NCBI GenBank assembly: GCA_964430665.1
Contig: CAYSFC010000010.1
Span: 1 to 24,168, forward strand
DNA from: JAQUYS01 sp964430665
Lineage (GTDB): Archaea > Nanobdellota > Nanobdellia > Woesearchaeales > SKGA01
Length of the DNA stretch: 24,168 nt
Direction of reading: 5' to 3'
Shown: positions 1 through 7,429 of the stretch, in pieces
How the letters are laid out: the number at the start of each line of letters is the position of its first letter
Position numbering within the stretch: the first letter of the stretch is position 1
The notes under the pieces: generated by a model
The model's input: only the letters and a program-made list of their open reading frames with translations
Database searches by the model: none
What the model was told of the DNA's origin: nothing
Position numbers and translations under genes: made by a program

Positions 1-19
1 CCGGAAAGTTTCCGGAAAT
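1..19. repeat. Left copy of 19-bp direct repeat flanking the toxin-antitoxin pair
   Basis: CCGGAAAGTTTCCGGAAAT lies at the very edge of the window and recurs at 768-786 with one mismatch. The first 15 bases also form a perfect inverted repeat around a central G, so the site could fold as a hairpin. It ends on the toxin stop codon (19-21 on the minus strand). It may be an insertion or recombination boundary, or a terminator-like hairpin behind the toxin. It may extend further left than the window shows. Confidence 0.7.
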
Positions 20-435
20 TAATAATTAAATAATTTTTTTATTTCAGAAGTATTAAGTATTTTTATTTTATTTTGTAATTTTAATTGTTTATCATCACTC
101 CAAATAATGCTATTTTTATAATTTAAAGCACATGCAAAAAATACAGCATCATCAATATCAATATTTTTCACAATTTTTATTGCTTCTTTTTTATAATTTA
201 ATAAATCTTTATTGGAAACAATAATTACTTTAGTTAATAAAATTTTTAATAACAAATTAAAATCTTCTTTATTCATTTTTGATTTTATTAATAATTCTTC
301 AATATGATTATTTATTTCTTCAAAAATAAACTCTGGGAACAAAAATAATTCATCGTATTCTAATATTATTTTTCTCGTTAAAGAATCTTTAATTAAAGCT
401 GAAAATAAAATATTGGAATCGATAACTATTTTCAT
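19..435 (-). CDS. PIN-domain toxin (PIN_2/VapC-like ribonuclease)
   Basis: This 138-residue protein is a probable Mg-dependent ribonuclease toxin acting on cytoplasmic RNA. The PIN fold is recognisable from an N-terminal VIDSNIL strand with D6, an acidic pair at E39/E40 in PEFIFEEI, the D93-x-D95-D96 cluster before AVFFACAL, and WSDD at 112-115. These carboxylates are those expected to hold the metal. The overall pattern, including PEF...EI and IIWSDDKQL, resembles the PIN_2 family more than classic VapC. Its ATG overlaps the stop codon of the upstream antitoxin gene by one base (TAATG), which suggests translational coupling. Toxin identity is inferred from the fold and this pairing; the RNA target cannot be told from sequence. 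Confidence 0.85.
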   Translation of the reverse strand: MKIVIDSNILFSALIKDSLTRKIILEYDELFLFPEFIFEEINNHIEELLIKSKMNKEDFNLLLKILLTKVIIVSNKDLLNYKKEAIKIVKNIDIDDAVFFACALNYKNSIIWSDDKQLKLQNKIKILNTSEIKKLFNY

Positions 436-653
436 TAATTAAACCTCTTTGAAGCAAGATTTTTTATTTTTTTATTGAAATCTTCAACATCTTTTTTTGT
501 CAATTGACTTTTTTTAGCTAATTTTTCAGCCAATTCTAATGTTTCAATTTTTTCAATAATTGCTTTTCTAGCAACTTCACTCCATCGAATTTCTGAAAAG
601 TGTTTCATACTTTGATGAATTTCGTTTGGAATTGATAAAGTCATATTTGCCAT
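435..653 (-). CDS. Ribbon-helix-helix-like antitoxin
   Basis: A 72-residue protein starting MANMTLSIPNEIHQ. The short strand (MTLSIP) followed by two helices, including a WSEVARKAI segment, matches the ribbon-helix-helix DNA-binding fold. The lysine-rich C-terminal tail would be the toxin-binding part. I chose the ATG at 653 because GGTGAT (658-663, minus strand) lies just upstream, in the same arrangement as other genes here; a GTG at 662 would add three residues but would consume this site. It is cotranscribed with the PIN gene downstream. A 24-bp palindrome immediately upstream is a likely operator for autorepression, as is usual in such modules. Confidence 0.78.
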   Translation of the reverse strand: MANMTLSIPNEIHQSMKHFSEIRWSEVARKAIIEKIETLELAEKLAKKSQLTKKDVEDFNKKIKNLASKRFN

Positions 654-669
654 ATTTATCACCTACAAA

Positions 670-693
670 TATATATGTGATATCACATATATA
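670..693. promoter_or_regulatory. 24-bp perfect palindrome, likely antitoxin operator
   Basis: The sequence is fully self-complementary over 24 bases, centred between 681 and 682 on the core GTGATATCAC, with alternating TA arms that can also serve as the TATA element of the antitoxin gene. It lies 17 bases before the chosen start codon. A dimeric ribbon-helix-helix repressor binding here would block TBP. The assignment to the antitoxin is inference from position and symmetry. Confidence 0.72.
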
Positions 694-767
694 AATTTTT
701 TGGTGTGTAATTTATTAAGTTAAATATAGTTAATACTAACTTATATTCATATTCGAGTGAGAAAAAA

Positions 768-786
768 CCGGAAAGTTTACGGAAAT
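768..786. repeat. Right copy of 19-bp direct repeat
   Basis: CCGGAAAGTTTACGGAAAT matches 1-19 at 18 of 19 positions in the same orientation. Together the copies enclose the whole toxin-antitoxin operon and its operator. This copy lies just upstream of the TATA element of the dus gene (about 793-803). Confidence 0.7.
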
Positions 787-792
787 AGTAAG

Positions 793-803
793 ATTTAAAT
801 TAA
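793..803 (+). promoter_or_regulatory. TATA element of dus
   Basis: The run ATTTAAATTAA is centred about 25 bases before the ATG at 823, the spacing expected for a leaderless archaeal transcript. There is no ribosome binding site before the ATG. Confidence 0.5.
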
Positions 804-822
804 ACAAAATAAACTAAAAATC

Positions 823-1806
823 ATGCAAATTAGACACTTCAAACTAAAGAATCCTTTCTTCCTAGCACCAATGGAAGCAGTAAATTGTACTTCATTTAGA
901 ATTTTATGTTTAAGAAGAGGTGCAGGATTAGTTTTCACAGATTTAATAGATGCAGACGAATTTACAGATTTTACAAAAGAGAATTCAAAATCAGAAGCAA
1001 TAAAAAAATTCATAAATCCTCAAAAAGAAGATCATCCATTAGCAATACAATTAGCAGGATCAAAAATAGAAAATTTAATTTTCACAATAAACTCCTTAGA
1101 AAATTATTGTGAATTATTTGATTTTAATATAGGTTGCCCTCTAGGAAAAATTCTAGGAAAAAAAGCAGGATGCTATTTAATGAAACATCCACAAAACCTT
1201 TACAAAATAATCTCAGAACTAAGAAAATCAACAACAAAACCATTAACAGTAAAACTTCGTTCAGGATGGGATGATAATTCAATAAACGCAATAGAAATAG
1301 CAAAAGAATTAGAAAAATTAGGAGTAGATGCAATAACAATACATGCAAGAACAAAAACACAAGGCTATCAAAAACATTCAGATTGGAATTTAGTAAAAAA
1401 ATTAAAAGAAACAATTTCCATTCCAGTAATTCTTTCAGGAGATGTATTTAATGCCTACGATGCAAAATTAGCTTTTGAAAAAACAAACTGTGATTTTATA
1501 ATGATAGGAAGAGGAGCAAAAGCAAATCCAAGTATTTTTTCACAATTACAAAATTATAAAACATCAAAAAAACCAAATGTAACAACAATAACTTACAATA
1601 AATTTGAAGTAAATCCAATAAAAGATTTCAAAGAATGGTTACAACTATACAAAGAAATAGAAAACAGAAACAACTTCTCAGAAATTAAAGATCATGCCTT
1701 ATGGACAAGCATAGAATGTAAAAATAACAAAGAAATAAAACAAAAATTAATTAGATCACAATCAGAAGAAGAATTAATTAATATAATAAATTCTTTAGAA
1801 TTCTAA
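823..1806 (+). CDS. tRNA-dihydrouridine synthase (Dus family)
   Basis: This flavoenzyme reduces uridine to dihydrouridine in tRNA D-loops using FMN and NAD(P)H. The 327-residue protein carries the family motifs in order: APM at 15-17 (FMN-binding strand), FNIGCP at 101-106 with catalytic C105, KLRSGW at 144-149, the HART motif at 174-177, SGD at 205-207 and IGRGA at 228-232 (phosphate binding). The N-terminal part is a TIM barrel; the tail from about 260 is the helical tRNA-binding domain. Length is normal. The gene appears leaderless. It ends tail to tail with the HIT-like gene, sharing bases 1803-1806. Which D-loop position it modifies cannot be seen. Confidence 0.93.
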   Translation: MQIRHFKLKNPFFLAPMEAVNCTSFRILCLRRGAGLVFTDLIDADEFTDFTKENSKSEAIKKFINPQKEDHPLAIQLAGSKIENLIFTINSLENYCELFDFNIGCPLGKILGKKAGCYLMKHPQNLYKIISELRKSTTKPLTVKLRSGWDDNSINAIEIAKELEKLGVDAITIHARTKTQGYQKHSDWNLVKKLKETISIPVILSGDVFNAYDAKLAFEKTNCDFIMIGRGAKANPSIFSQLQNYKTSKKPNVTTITYNKFEVNPIKDFKEWLQLYKEIENRNNFSEIKDHALWTSIECKNNKEIKQKLIRSQSEEELINIINSLEF

Positions 1807-2222
1807 TTCATATATTCTTTCATAATTTTAACATATTTTCTAACTTCTTCAAATACTTCTTCATTTTGCATATTTTCCAAAGAATAATTCATAATAGGCC
1901 TAACTGATTCAATTTTAGTTCCAAAATTTTTCATCCAATTCAATCTAGGAAATACCCAAAGATGAAACCAAGAATTTGTATCTTCGTTTTGAAAAAAATA
2001 AACATCCTCAACACCTAAAATTTCTCGCATACCTTTTCTTAATTTTCGAAGTAAAAATATAAATTCTTCGCATTCCTCATCAGTAAACTCATCAAACGAA
2101 TCAATCTTTCTAACTGTGGCAATGCTGAAAAAACCAGGAATAGGAATTTCCCAGTCTTGTCCTATTTTGAATAATTTTGTTTCAATTACAACCTCGTCTT
2201 GAAACAATATTTTTTCTGCCAT
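1803..2222 (-). CDS. HIT-superfamily-like protein with altered histidine triad
   Basis: A 139-residue protein resembling HIT (histidine triad) nucleotide hydrolases. The segment around 73-100 (DVYFFQNEDTNSWFHLWVFP) has the strand, loop and strand layout of the HIT active site, but the usual H-x-H-x-H is reduced to H-x-W-x-F. Classical HIT enzymes hydrolyse nucleoside phosphoramidates or dinucleoside polyphosphates through the middle histidine, which is absent here, so catalysis by the standard route is doubtful. It may bind nucleotides only. A TATA-like element (minus strand, about 2236-2250) sits about 22 bases before the ATG and suggests a leaderless transcript, divergent from guaB. Confidence 0.6.
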   Translation of the reverse strand: MAEKILFQDEVVIETKLFKIGQDWEIPIPGFFSIATVRKIDSFDEFTDEECEEFIFLLRKLRKGMREILGVEDVYFFQNEDTNSWFHLWVFPRLNWMKNFGTKIESVRPIMNYSLENMQNEEVFEEVRKYVKIMKEYMN

Positions 2223-2306
2223 ACATCAAGTTTATTATATAAATATTTAAACCTTATTTTATTTTAAAAACACAGTTTTTCATTACATAATAGTAACAAT
2301 ACTAAA

Positions 2307-2343
2307 TTTTATATATAAACCTGAAATTGAAATACAGGGTGAT
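2307..2343 (+). promoter_or_regulatory. TATA element and ribosome binding site of the guaB-purA operon
   Basis: A TATA run (TTTTATATATAAAC, 2307-2320) predicts transcription starting near 2338-2345, close to GGTGA (2338-2342), which lies four bases before the ATG. If the transcript starts at the upstream edge of this range, the site is usable as a Shine-Dalgarno sequence. The same GGTGA signal recurs before several genes here. Confidence 0.5.
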
Positions 2344-2346
2344 TAG

Positions 2347-3864
2347 ATGAAAAAACCATTTACAAATACTAAATTAGATAATTTCTTCCAAAAAATGGAT
2401 AATCTGGGATTAGCTCTAACTTATGATGATGTAAAATTAGAAACTAATTATTCTGAAATAATGCCTGATGAAACTATATTAAATTCATATTTTTCAAGAA
2501 ATATTTCTTTAAAAATTCCAATCATATCTGCAGCAATGGATACAGTAACCGAAAATAAAATGGCAATAGCTTTGGCAAAAGCAGGAGGAATTGGAGTAAT
2601 ACACAGAGGATTATCGCCTTTAAAACAAGCTGAACAAGTGAATTCTGTAAAATTATATATGAATGGCCTAATAAAAAAACCAGTCACATTCCAACCAAAT
2701 CAAACATTACAAGAAATTGTTTTAAGAAAACAAGAAAAAAATTACTCTTTTTCAACATTTCCTATCGTTGATGAAAATTTCAAATTAATTGGTTTGATAA
2801 CAAGTTCTGATTTTGATTTTTGTAATGCAAACACATACATAAAAAATACCATGACTAAAGATTTATTTACAATGCCGGAGAATACATCTATAAAACAAGC
2901 ATACGATATTATGAAAAAAGAAAAAAGAAAAATACTTCCTTTAATTGATGAACAAAGAATTTTAAAAGGTTTATATGTTTGGAAAGATGTAAAACGAATT
3001 ATTGAACAAAATAATAATTTTATTAACACAGATACTAATGGGCAATTACGAGTTGCTGCCGCAATAGGAGTACACGATTATGAACGCGTTGAAAACTTAA
3101 TTTACAAAAATGTAGATGCTTTAGTTATAGATACTGCACATGCAGATACAAAAGGAGTTATTGAAACAATAAAAGAACTAAAGAAAAAGTATGATGTTGA
3201 TGTTGTTGTAGGAAATATATCTTCGCCTGAATCAGTAAAAAGATTAATTAGTGCTGGTGCAGATGCAATAAAAATAGGACAAGGACCTGGAAGTATATGT
3301 ACTACAAGAATTATTGCAGGTATTGGCGCACCACAGCTAACAGCAATATATGAATGTGCAAAACAAGCAAATATTTATGATCCTACAATACCTATAATTG
3401 CAGATGGTGGTTTAAAATATTCAGGAGACATACCTGTAGCTATATCTGCAGGAGCAGATGCAGTTATGATGGGAAGTATGTTTGCAGGTACGGAAGAAAG
3501 CCCAGGAGAAATAATTTATTATAATGGAAGACAATGGAAATCATATAGGGGTATGGGAAGCCTGTCTGCTATGCAAGATAGCAAATCTTCAAGAGAAAGA
3601 TATGGACAAAAAGATACTGGTAAAGATTCAATAATTCCAGAAGGAATAGATGGATTAACTCCTTTCAAAGGCTCAATTGATAAAATCATAATACAATACA
3701 TAGGTGGACTTCAAAGGGGAATGGGTTATTTAGGAGCGAAAACAATACAAGAATTAAAAGAAAAATCAAATTTTCATAGAATAACGTCTGCAGGAGTAAA
3801 AGAATCACATCCACATGATGTTGTTATAACAAAAGAAGCACCAAATTATAGTAGAGGCAATTAA
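2347..3864 (+). CDS. guaB: Inosine-5'-monophosphate dehydrogenase
   Basis: It oxidises IMP to XMP with NAD+, the committed step toward GMP. The 505-residue protein is full length. A TIM barrel carries SAAMDTVTE near 61-69, DTAHA at 262-266, and GPGSICTTR at 313-321 with catalytic C318. Tandem CBS domains (about 108-220) are inserted in the barrel, including FTMPENTSIKQA and PLIDEQRILKGL. Further on are the IADGG loop (351-355), GRG-like RGMGSL (401-406) and the mobile flap SSRERYG with the catalytic Arg-Tyr pair (R418, Y419). It is the first gene of a two-gene operon: purA starts one base after its stop codon, so the two enzymes that compete for IMP are made together. Confidence 0.97.
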   Translation: MKKPFTNTKLDNFFQKMDNLGLALTYDDVKLETNYSEIMPDETILNSYFSRNISLKIPIISAAMDTVTENKMAIALAKAGGIGVIHRGLSPLKQAEQVNSVKLYMNGLIKKPVTFQPNQTLQEIVLRKQEKNYSFSTFPIVDENFKLIGLITSSDFDFCNANTYIKNTMTKDLFTMPENTSIKQAYDIMKKEKRKILPLIDEQRILKGLYVWKDVKRIIEQNNNFINTDTNGQLRVAAAIGVHDYERVENLIYKNVDALVIDTAHADTKGVIETIKELKKKYDVDVVVGNISSPESVKRLISAGADAIKIGQGPGSICTTRIIAGIGAPQLTAIYECAKQANIYDPTIPIIADGGLKYSGDIPVAISAGADAVMMGSMFAGTEESPGEIIYYNGRQWKSYRGMGSLSAMQDSKSSRERYGQKDTGKDSIIPEGIDGLTPFKGSIDKIIIQYIGGLQRGMGYLGAKTIQELKEKSNFHRITSAGVKESHPHDVVITKEAPNYSRGN

Positions 3865-3865
3865 G

Positions 3866-5626
3866 ATGAAAACTAATTTTCAAGATGAAAAATATATAAA
3901 ACGAATGTTAGATTTACAAAATATAGAAACAATTCCGGGTTTACATCAAAAAAATTCTCACGAATCTTTTGTGTCTAGAGTATGTTCAGGCGATTATTAT
4001 GCAGGTTCTGAAAATAATATTTTATATCCTATAATTGAAAACAATGATGTTATTGTTGTTGCAGGTGCATTTTTTGGCGATGAAGGAAAAGGAAAAACTG
4101 TTGATGCTGTTGCAGAACATCATGATGTAAAATTAATTGCAAGAGTAAACTCAGGAGAGAATGCAGGACATACTGTTTATTACAACGGAAAAAAATATAT
4201 ATTTCATTTAGCACCTTCAGGAATTTTTTCAGGCAAAATTAATGCTATAGGTCCAAATTGTGTAATGGATATAGTTAGTTTTATGGATAATGAAATAAAA
4301 CCTTTAGCAGAAGACAAAATTAGTTATTCTAATTTATTTGTTGGAAATGTAAATCTAGTTTTTCCACATCATAAAATAATAGATGCGTTAGGTCAAGCAA
4401 ACTCTTCCACTCTCAAGGGCATGTCTCCAATACATTCATCAAAAGTTAGAAAAAAAGGATTAAGATTAGATGATTTATGTGCATCTTATAATCATCAAGC
4501 AAAACTTTTAGAAACTGATATGAAAATTTATAATGCATTAATGAAATATCATCAAACAGATGAAGGTTTATTAATTGAAAGATTTACTGAACAAAATAAA
4601 GTTAATAAAGTTATTCCTGACCACGTAATGAATTTTTTGAAAGCAAAAGATAAAGTCACATACACTTTAGATTTGTATAATGATTATTTTCATTCAAAAA
4701 CATTTCCTAAAAGAGAAAACGTAAATTGGTTAATTGAAAAAACTTTGGAGCACGGTAATAAGGTTTTACTAGAAGGACCTCAATCGTATTTTTTATCAAA
4801 TATGGTTTCTACTCATTGGAGATCTTCAACTTCTGCTGACACTACTGCAGCAGGTGTGATGGCGGCCGCAGAATATAATTTAACTAAATATAAAACAGCA
4901 GTTATTAATGTTCATAAAACTCCGGCTTCTTCAAGAATTGGATTGGGTGCAAACCCTGCAGGTTATGTATCTCAAGATATCTTTTCCAAAAACGGTATTT
5001 GTACATTAGAACAACTCGCAGGAATTTGTGAAGATTATGAGAAAATAGAAGAACAATTCTTTGCATCTGTGGGTAAAAACGGAATTCTTAATCCAACAAC
5101 ATATTATGATAAAGAAGGTAATACTTATCCTATTAGTGTTGCAATGGCAATTGCTTCAGCAAAACAATTTAATGAACACGGTGCAACAACACTAAAACCA
5201 AGAATAACAGGAATGTTTGATTGTGTTGCTCATTCCAAAGTTAATAAAGTTCAAGGACCTTATTTAACTATTTCGGCTTTAGACAGAGGCGATTTTAGCA
5301 ATAAAGTAGGACTTGTTATTGCATATGCAGTTTCAAACATGGGAAATGAAAAATTAATTTCCAACGGAAGACAATATAATCATGGAGATTTAATTATGCC
5401 TGGAAACCCCATTCCTAATGAAAATGTTTTACACAGTTGTGTTCCTGTAATTAAAGTAATGGATGGTTGGAAAGACACTCCCTTAGGTAAAAGAAGTTTT
5501 GCAAAAGGTGAAAAATTACCTAATAATGTAAATAAATTTTTATCTGAAATTGAATCAAGAACTGGCGCAGAAATAATTTCAATTGGTAATAGTCCTGAAA
5601 GATATGGTTTAATTTATTTAAATTAA
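3866..5626 (+). CDS. purA: Divergent, extended adenylosuccinate synthetase-like protein
   Basis: The expected role is joining IMP and aspartate to adenylosuccinate, the first step from IMP to AMP. Recognisable PurA features are GDEGKGK at 71-77 with catalytic D72, the NAGHT motif with catalytic H102, HLAPSGI at 114-120, KKGLR at 196-200 and the C-terminal ISIG (571-574). At 586 residues it is much longer than the usual 340-430: it has about 60 extra N-terminal residues and extra sequence around 365-430. By eye, the IMP loop TGRGIGP is TLKGMSP here (182-188), and the guanine-recognition K-x-D of bacterial PurA aligns with LTISALDRG (467-475), where both residues seem lost. GTP use is therefore uncertain. 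Cotranscription with guaB supports a role at the IMP branch point. Confidence 0.82.
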   Translation: MKTNFQDEKYIKRMLDLQNIETIPGLHQKNSHESFVSRVCSGDYYAGSENNILYPIIENNDVIVVAGAFFGDEGKGKTVDAVAEHHDVKLIARVNSGENAGHTVYYNGKKYIFHLAPSGIFSGKINAIGPNCVMDIVSFMDNEIKPLAEDKISYSNLFVGNVNLVFPHHKIIDALGQANSSTLKGMSPIHSSKVRKKGLRLDDLCASYNHQAKLLETDMKIYNALMKYHQTDEGLLIERFTEQNKVNKVIPDHVMNFLKAKDKVTYTLDLYNDYFHSKTFPKRENVNWLIEKTLEHGNKVLLEGPQSYFLSNMVSTHWRSSTSADTTAAGVMAAAEYNLTKYKTAVINVHKTPASSRIGLGANPAGYVSQDIFSKNGICTLEQLAGICEDYEKIEEQFFASVGKNGILNPTTYYDKEGNTYPISVAMAIASAKQFNEHGATTLKPRITGMFDCVAHSKVNKVQGPYLTISALDRGDFSNKVGLVIAYAVSNMGNEKLISNGRQYNHGDLIMPGNPIPNENVLHSCVPVIKVMDGWKDTPLGKRSFAKGEKLPNNVNKFLSEIESRTGAEIISIGNSPERYGLIYLN

Positions 5627-5631
5627 TTTTA

Positions 5632-5653
5632 TTTCAATACTTGAAATTTTTTT
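5632..5653 (+). terminator. Hairpin plus T-run after purA
   Basis: TTTCAA and TTGAAA (5632-5637, 5641-5646) form a short stem with a three-base loop, followed by seven T (5647-5653). The position directly behind purA and before a convergent gene fits a terminator. The sequence ATTTCAATACTT also recurs at 5655-5666. The stem is weak, and the T-run alone may be enough in an archaeon. Confidence 0.45.
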
Positions 5654-6270
5654 CATTTCAATACTTTGCCGGCTTTCATATACCACATATACATATCTAA
5701 CTCAGCACAATTCATTTTCAATTCTTTAGCTAATTTTTTAAATATATTCTCAATTAAAAAATAATTATTCTTATTCAAACTCTTAGGTTTTTCTCCTATA
5801 AAATTATTCTCAACAAAAAGATTCAAAATATGTCTATCTAAAATAGCATAATCAGTATAACCTACATTACGCAAAAAATGAGAACTTTCTTTCCAACCTA
5901 AACCTTTAATATTTTTTTCAATAAATTCTCGAGGATCTTCCACATTTTTCAAAATAGTTTTAATTTTAGAAAACTGACGAGCTTCCACTATATATTTGGC
6001 TTTATTGTTATGAAATCTATGATTATTTTTTCTAATAACTGAAACAACTTTCTCTAAAGGATATTCTAAGAATCCTTTTAAACCCATCTCTTCTTGAATT
6101 TGTAAAGCTGTTTGAGCTTTAGAGTTAGCAGTTAATATACAAAAGCAAAGTTCAGAGAACCACTCATCATCTCCTTTTTTACCAAGAGTTTTAAATTCTT
6201 TCAATCTTTTATTTATTTCTTTAGAAATAGAGCTTTTCTGTAATTTCAAAACATCAAATTTTAAAGACAT
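5653..6270 (-). CDS. ogg: 8-oxoguanine DNA glycosylase/AP lyase, Ogg2 type
   Basis: This base-excision repair enzyme removes 8-oxoguanine and nicks the abasic site. The 205-residue, all-helical protein has the helix-hairpin-helix motif IKGLGWKESSHFLRNVG (121-137) with the Schiff-base lysine K127, followed by DYAILDRHIL with catalytic D145. It matches the archaeal Ogg2 family in length and motif order. Family members end in a lysine known to contact the oxidised base; this protein also ends in a lysine (GKVLK), supporting 8-oxoguanine specificity. It converges on purA and is divided from it only by the terminator-like sequence. It may share its strand's transcription with the upstream prs gene, 42 bases away. 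Confidence 0.92.
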   Translation of the reverse strand: MSLKFDVLKLQKSSISKEINKRLKEFKTLGKKGDDEWFSELCFCILTANSKAQTALQIQEEMGLKGFLEYPLEKVVSVIRKNNHRFHNNKAKYIVEARQFSKIKTILKNVEDPREFIEKNIKGLGWKESSHFLRNVGYTDYAILDRHILNLFVENNFIGEKPKSLNKNNYFLIENIFKKLAKELKMNCAELDMYMWYMKAGKVLK

Positions 6271-6312
6271 AACAAAATAAAAAACAAAAGAATATATAAA
6301 AGTTAAGAAAAA

Positions 6313-7320
6313 TTATTCTAACAATTTACTTAAAGATTCTCCTCTATGTGTGTTTATAATTGCTTTTGCAAAATAATTCTCTACAGGAACTTCATTATAC
6401 CAAGGATTTTTTTTATATTTTTCTTCTTGATGTATGGTGTTTGATACTACAACACCATTTAGAATGCCTTTTTTATAAGCTTCACTAACTCTTTCAAATG
6501 CAGGATCATTAAATAAACCATGACTCACTCCAAAATAAACTTTATTAGCACCATGATTTTTAACAAGTTCTGCACCTGTTCCAAGAGTTCCAGCAGTTGC
6601 AATCATATCATCAATAAAAAATACATTTTTCCCTTCAACATCTCCCAATAAATACATCTTATCAACATGACTTCTCTTTGAATAATCTCTAAATTTAGCT
6701 GCGATTGCAAAAGGAACTCCCAACCTCTTACCATAATACTCTGCTCTTTGAGCGCCGCCTGTATCTGGAGAAACTATAACTAAATCATCCGTTCCTATTT
6801 TCTCAACAACATATCTCATAATTTCTTTTGAAGCATGTAAATTATCAAAATGAGCTTTTCTAAAAAATCCTGCTGTTGCTTCATTATGAATATCTAAAGT
6901 AATAACTCTATTTGCACCAACATCTTCCAATTCTCTTGCAACCATTGCAGCAGTTATTCCTTCCCTTCCCTTTGCCTTATCTTGTCTTGAATAAGGATAA
7001 TAGGGTATTACTGCAGTAATTCGTCTAGCGTCCGATCTTCTAGTTGAATCTATGGTTGTTTTCAAATCAACATAATTATCGTTAAGCGAAAATCCAAAAC
7101 TTCTATTTTCTACATCTTGAAATATATATACATCTTTATTTCTAATACTTTGATCGATTATTGTTTTTAATTCATCATTAGGAAAAGTCTTAGGAGATGT
7201 TTTTATAACTATAGAACCTTCATAATCATAATCTCTTTTCATTCTTTCTTCTATTTTGTCAACAACCTTCTTAGCGAAATGCTCCCCTCCCCCACACATA
7301 ATAATTCCTAATTTATTCAT
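6313..7320 (-). CDS. prs: Ribose-phosphate pyrophosphokinase
   Basis: It makes PRPP from ribose 5-phosphate and ATP, the shared precursor for purine, pyrimidine and NAD synthesis and for purine salvage. The 335-residue protein shows the ATP and ribose-phosphate loops in order: YYPYSRQD at 107-114, DIHNEATAGFF at 143-153, SPDTGGAQRA at 184-193, the flexible loop RDYSKR, and the PRPP motif FFIDDMIATAGTL at 234-246. The DIHNEATAGFF segment differs from the common DLH-x-IQGFF and may affect nucleotide or regulator binding. Location beside guaB-purA points to a purine supply cluster. The minus-strand TATA run (7375-7383) implies a short leader of about 30 bases. Confidence 0.95.
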   Translation of the reverse strand: MNKLGIIMCGGGEHFAKKVVDKIEERMKRDYDYEGSIVIKTSPKTFPNDELKTIIDQSIRNKDVYIFQDVENRSFGFSLNDNYVDLKTTIDSTRRSDARRITAVIPYYPYSRQDKAKGREGITAAMVARELEDVGANRVITLDIHNEATAGFFRKAHFDNLHASKEIMRYVVEKIGTDDLVIVSPDTGGAQRAEYYGKRLGVPFAIAAKFRDYSKRSHVDKMYLLGDVEGKNVFFIDDMIATAGTLGTGAELVKNHGANKVYFGVSHGLFNDPAFERVSEAYKKGILNGVVVSNTIHQEEKYKKNPWYNEVPVENYFAKAIINTHRGESLSKLLE

Positions 7321-7374
7321 ATTAACTACCCCACAACCAGAACACTCTTTAACATTCTTTTAAGCTTTTCTATG

Positions 7375-7397
7375 CTATAAATACTATATTTATAAAC
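7375..7397. promoter_or_regulatory. Divergent TATA elements for prs and the NSUN gene
   Basis: Two TATA-like runs lie back to back. CTATAAATA (7375-7383) serves the minus strand (prs, ATG at 7320). TATATTTATAAAC (7385-7397) serves the plus strand (ATG at 7430). They are so close that binding of TBP on one side could hinder the other. Confidence 0.4.
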
Positions 7398-7429
7398 ATT
7401 TATAAAGTAAGAATTTCTTCTCCTTTTTG

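Noticed and set aside
1124..1414. Antisense frame of 96 residues opposite dus, hydrophobic and leucine-rich
   Set aside because: Its leucine-rich sequence is what AT-rich lysine/isoleucine codons give on the other strand; dus in this region has clear conserved motifs.
3866..5626. PurA homologue as a phage-type PurZ (2-aminoadenine synthesis)
   Set aside because: The catalytic aspartate is kept, the protein is far longer than PurZ, and no phage or Z-genome partner genes are nearby; only altered specificity is left open.
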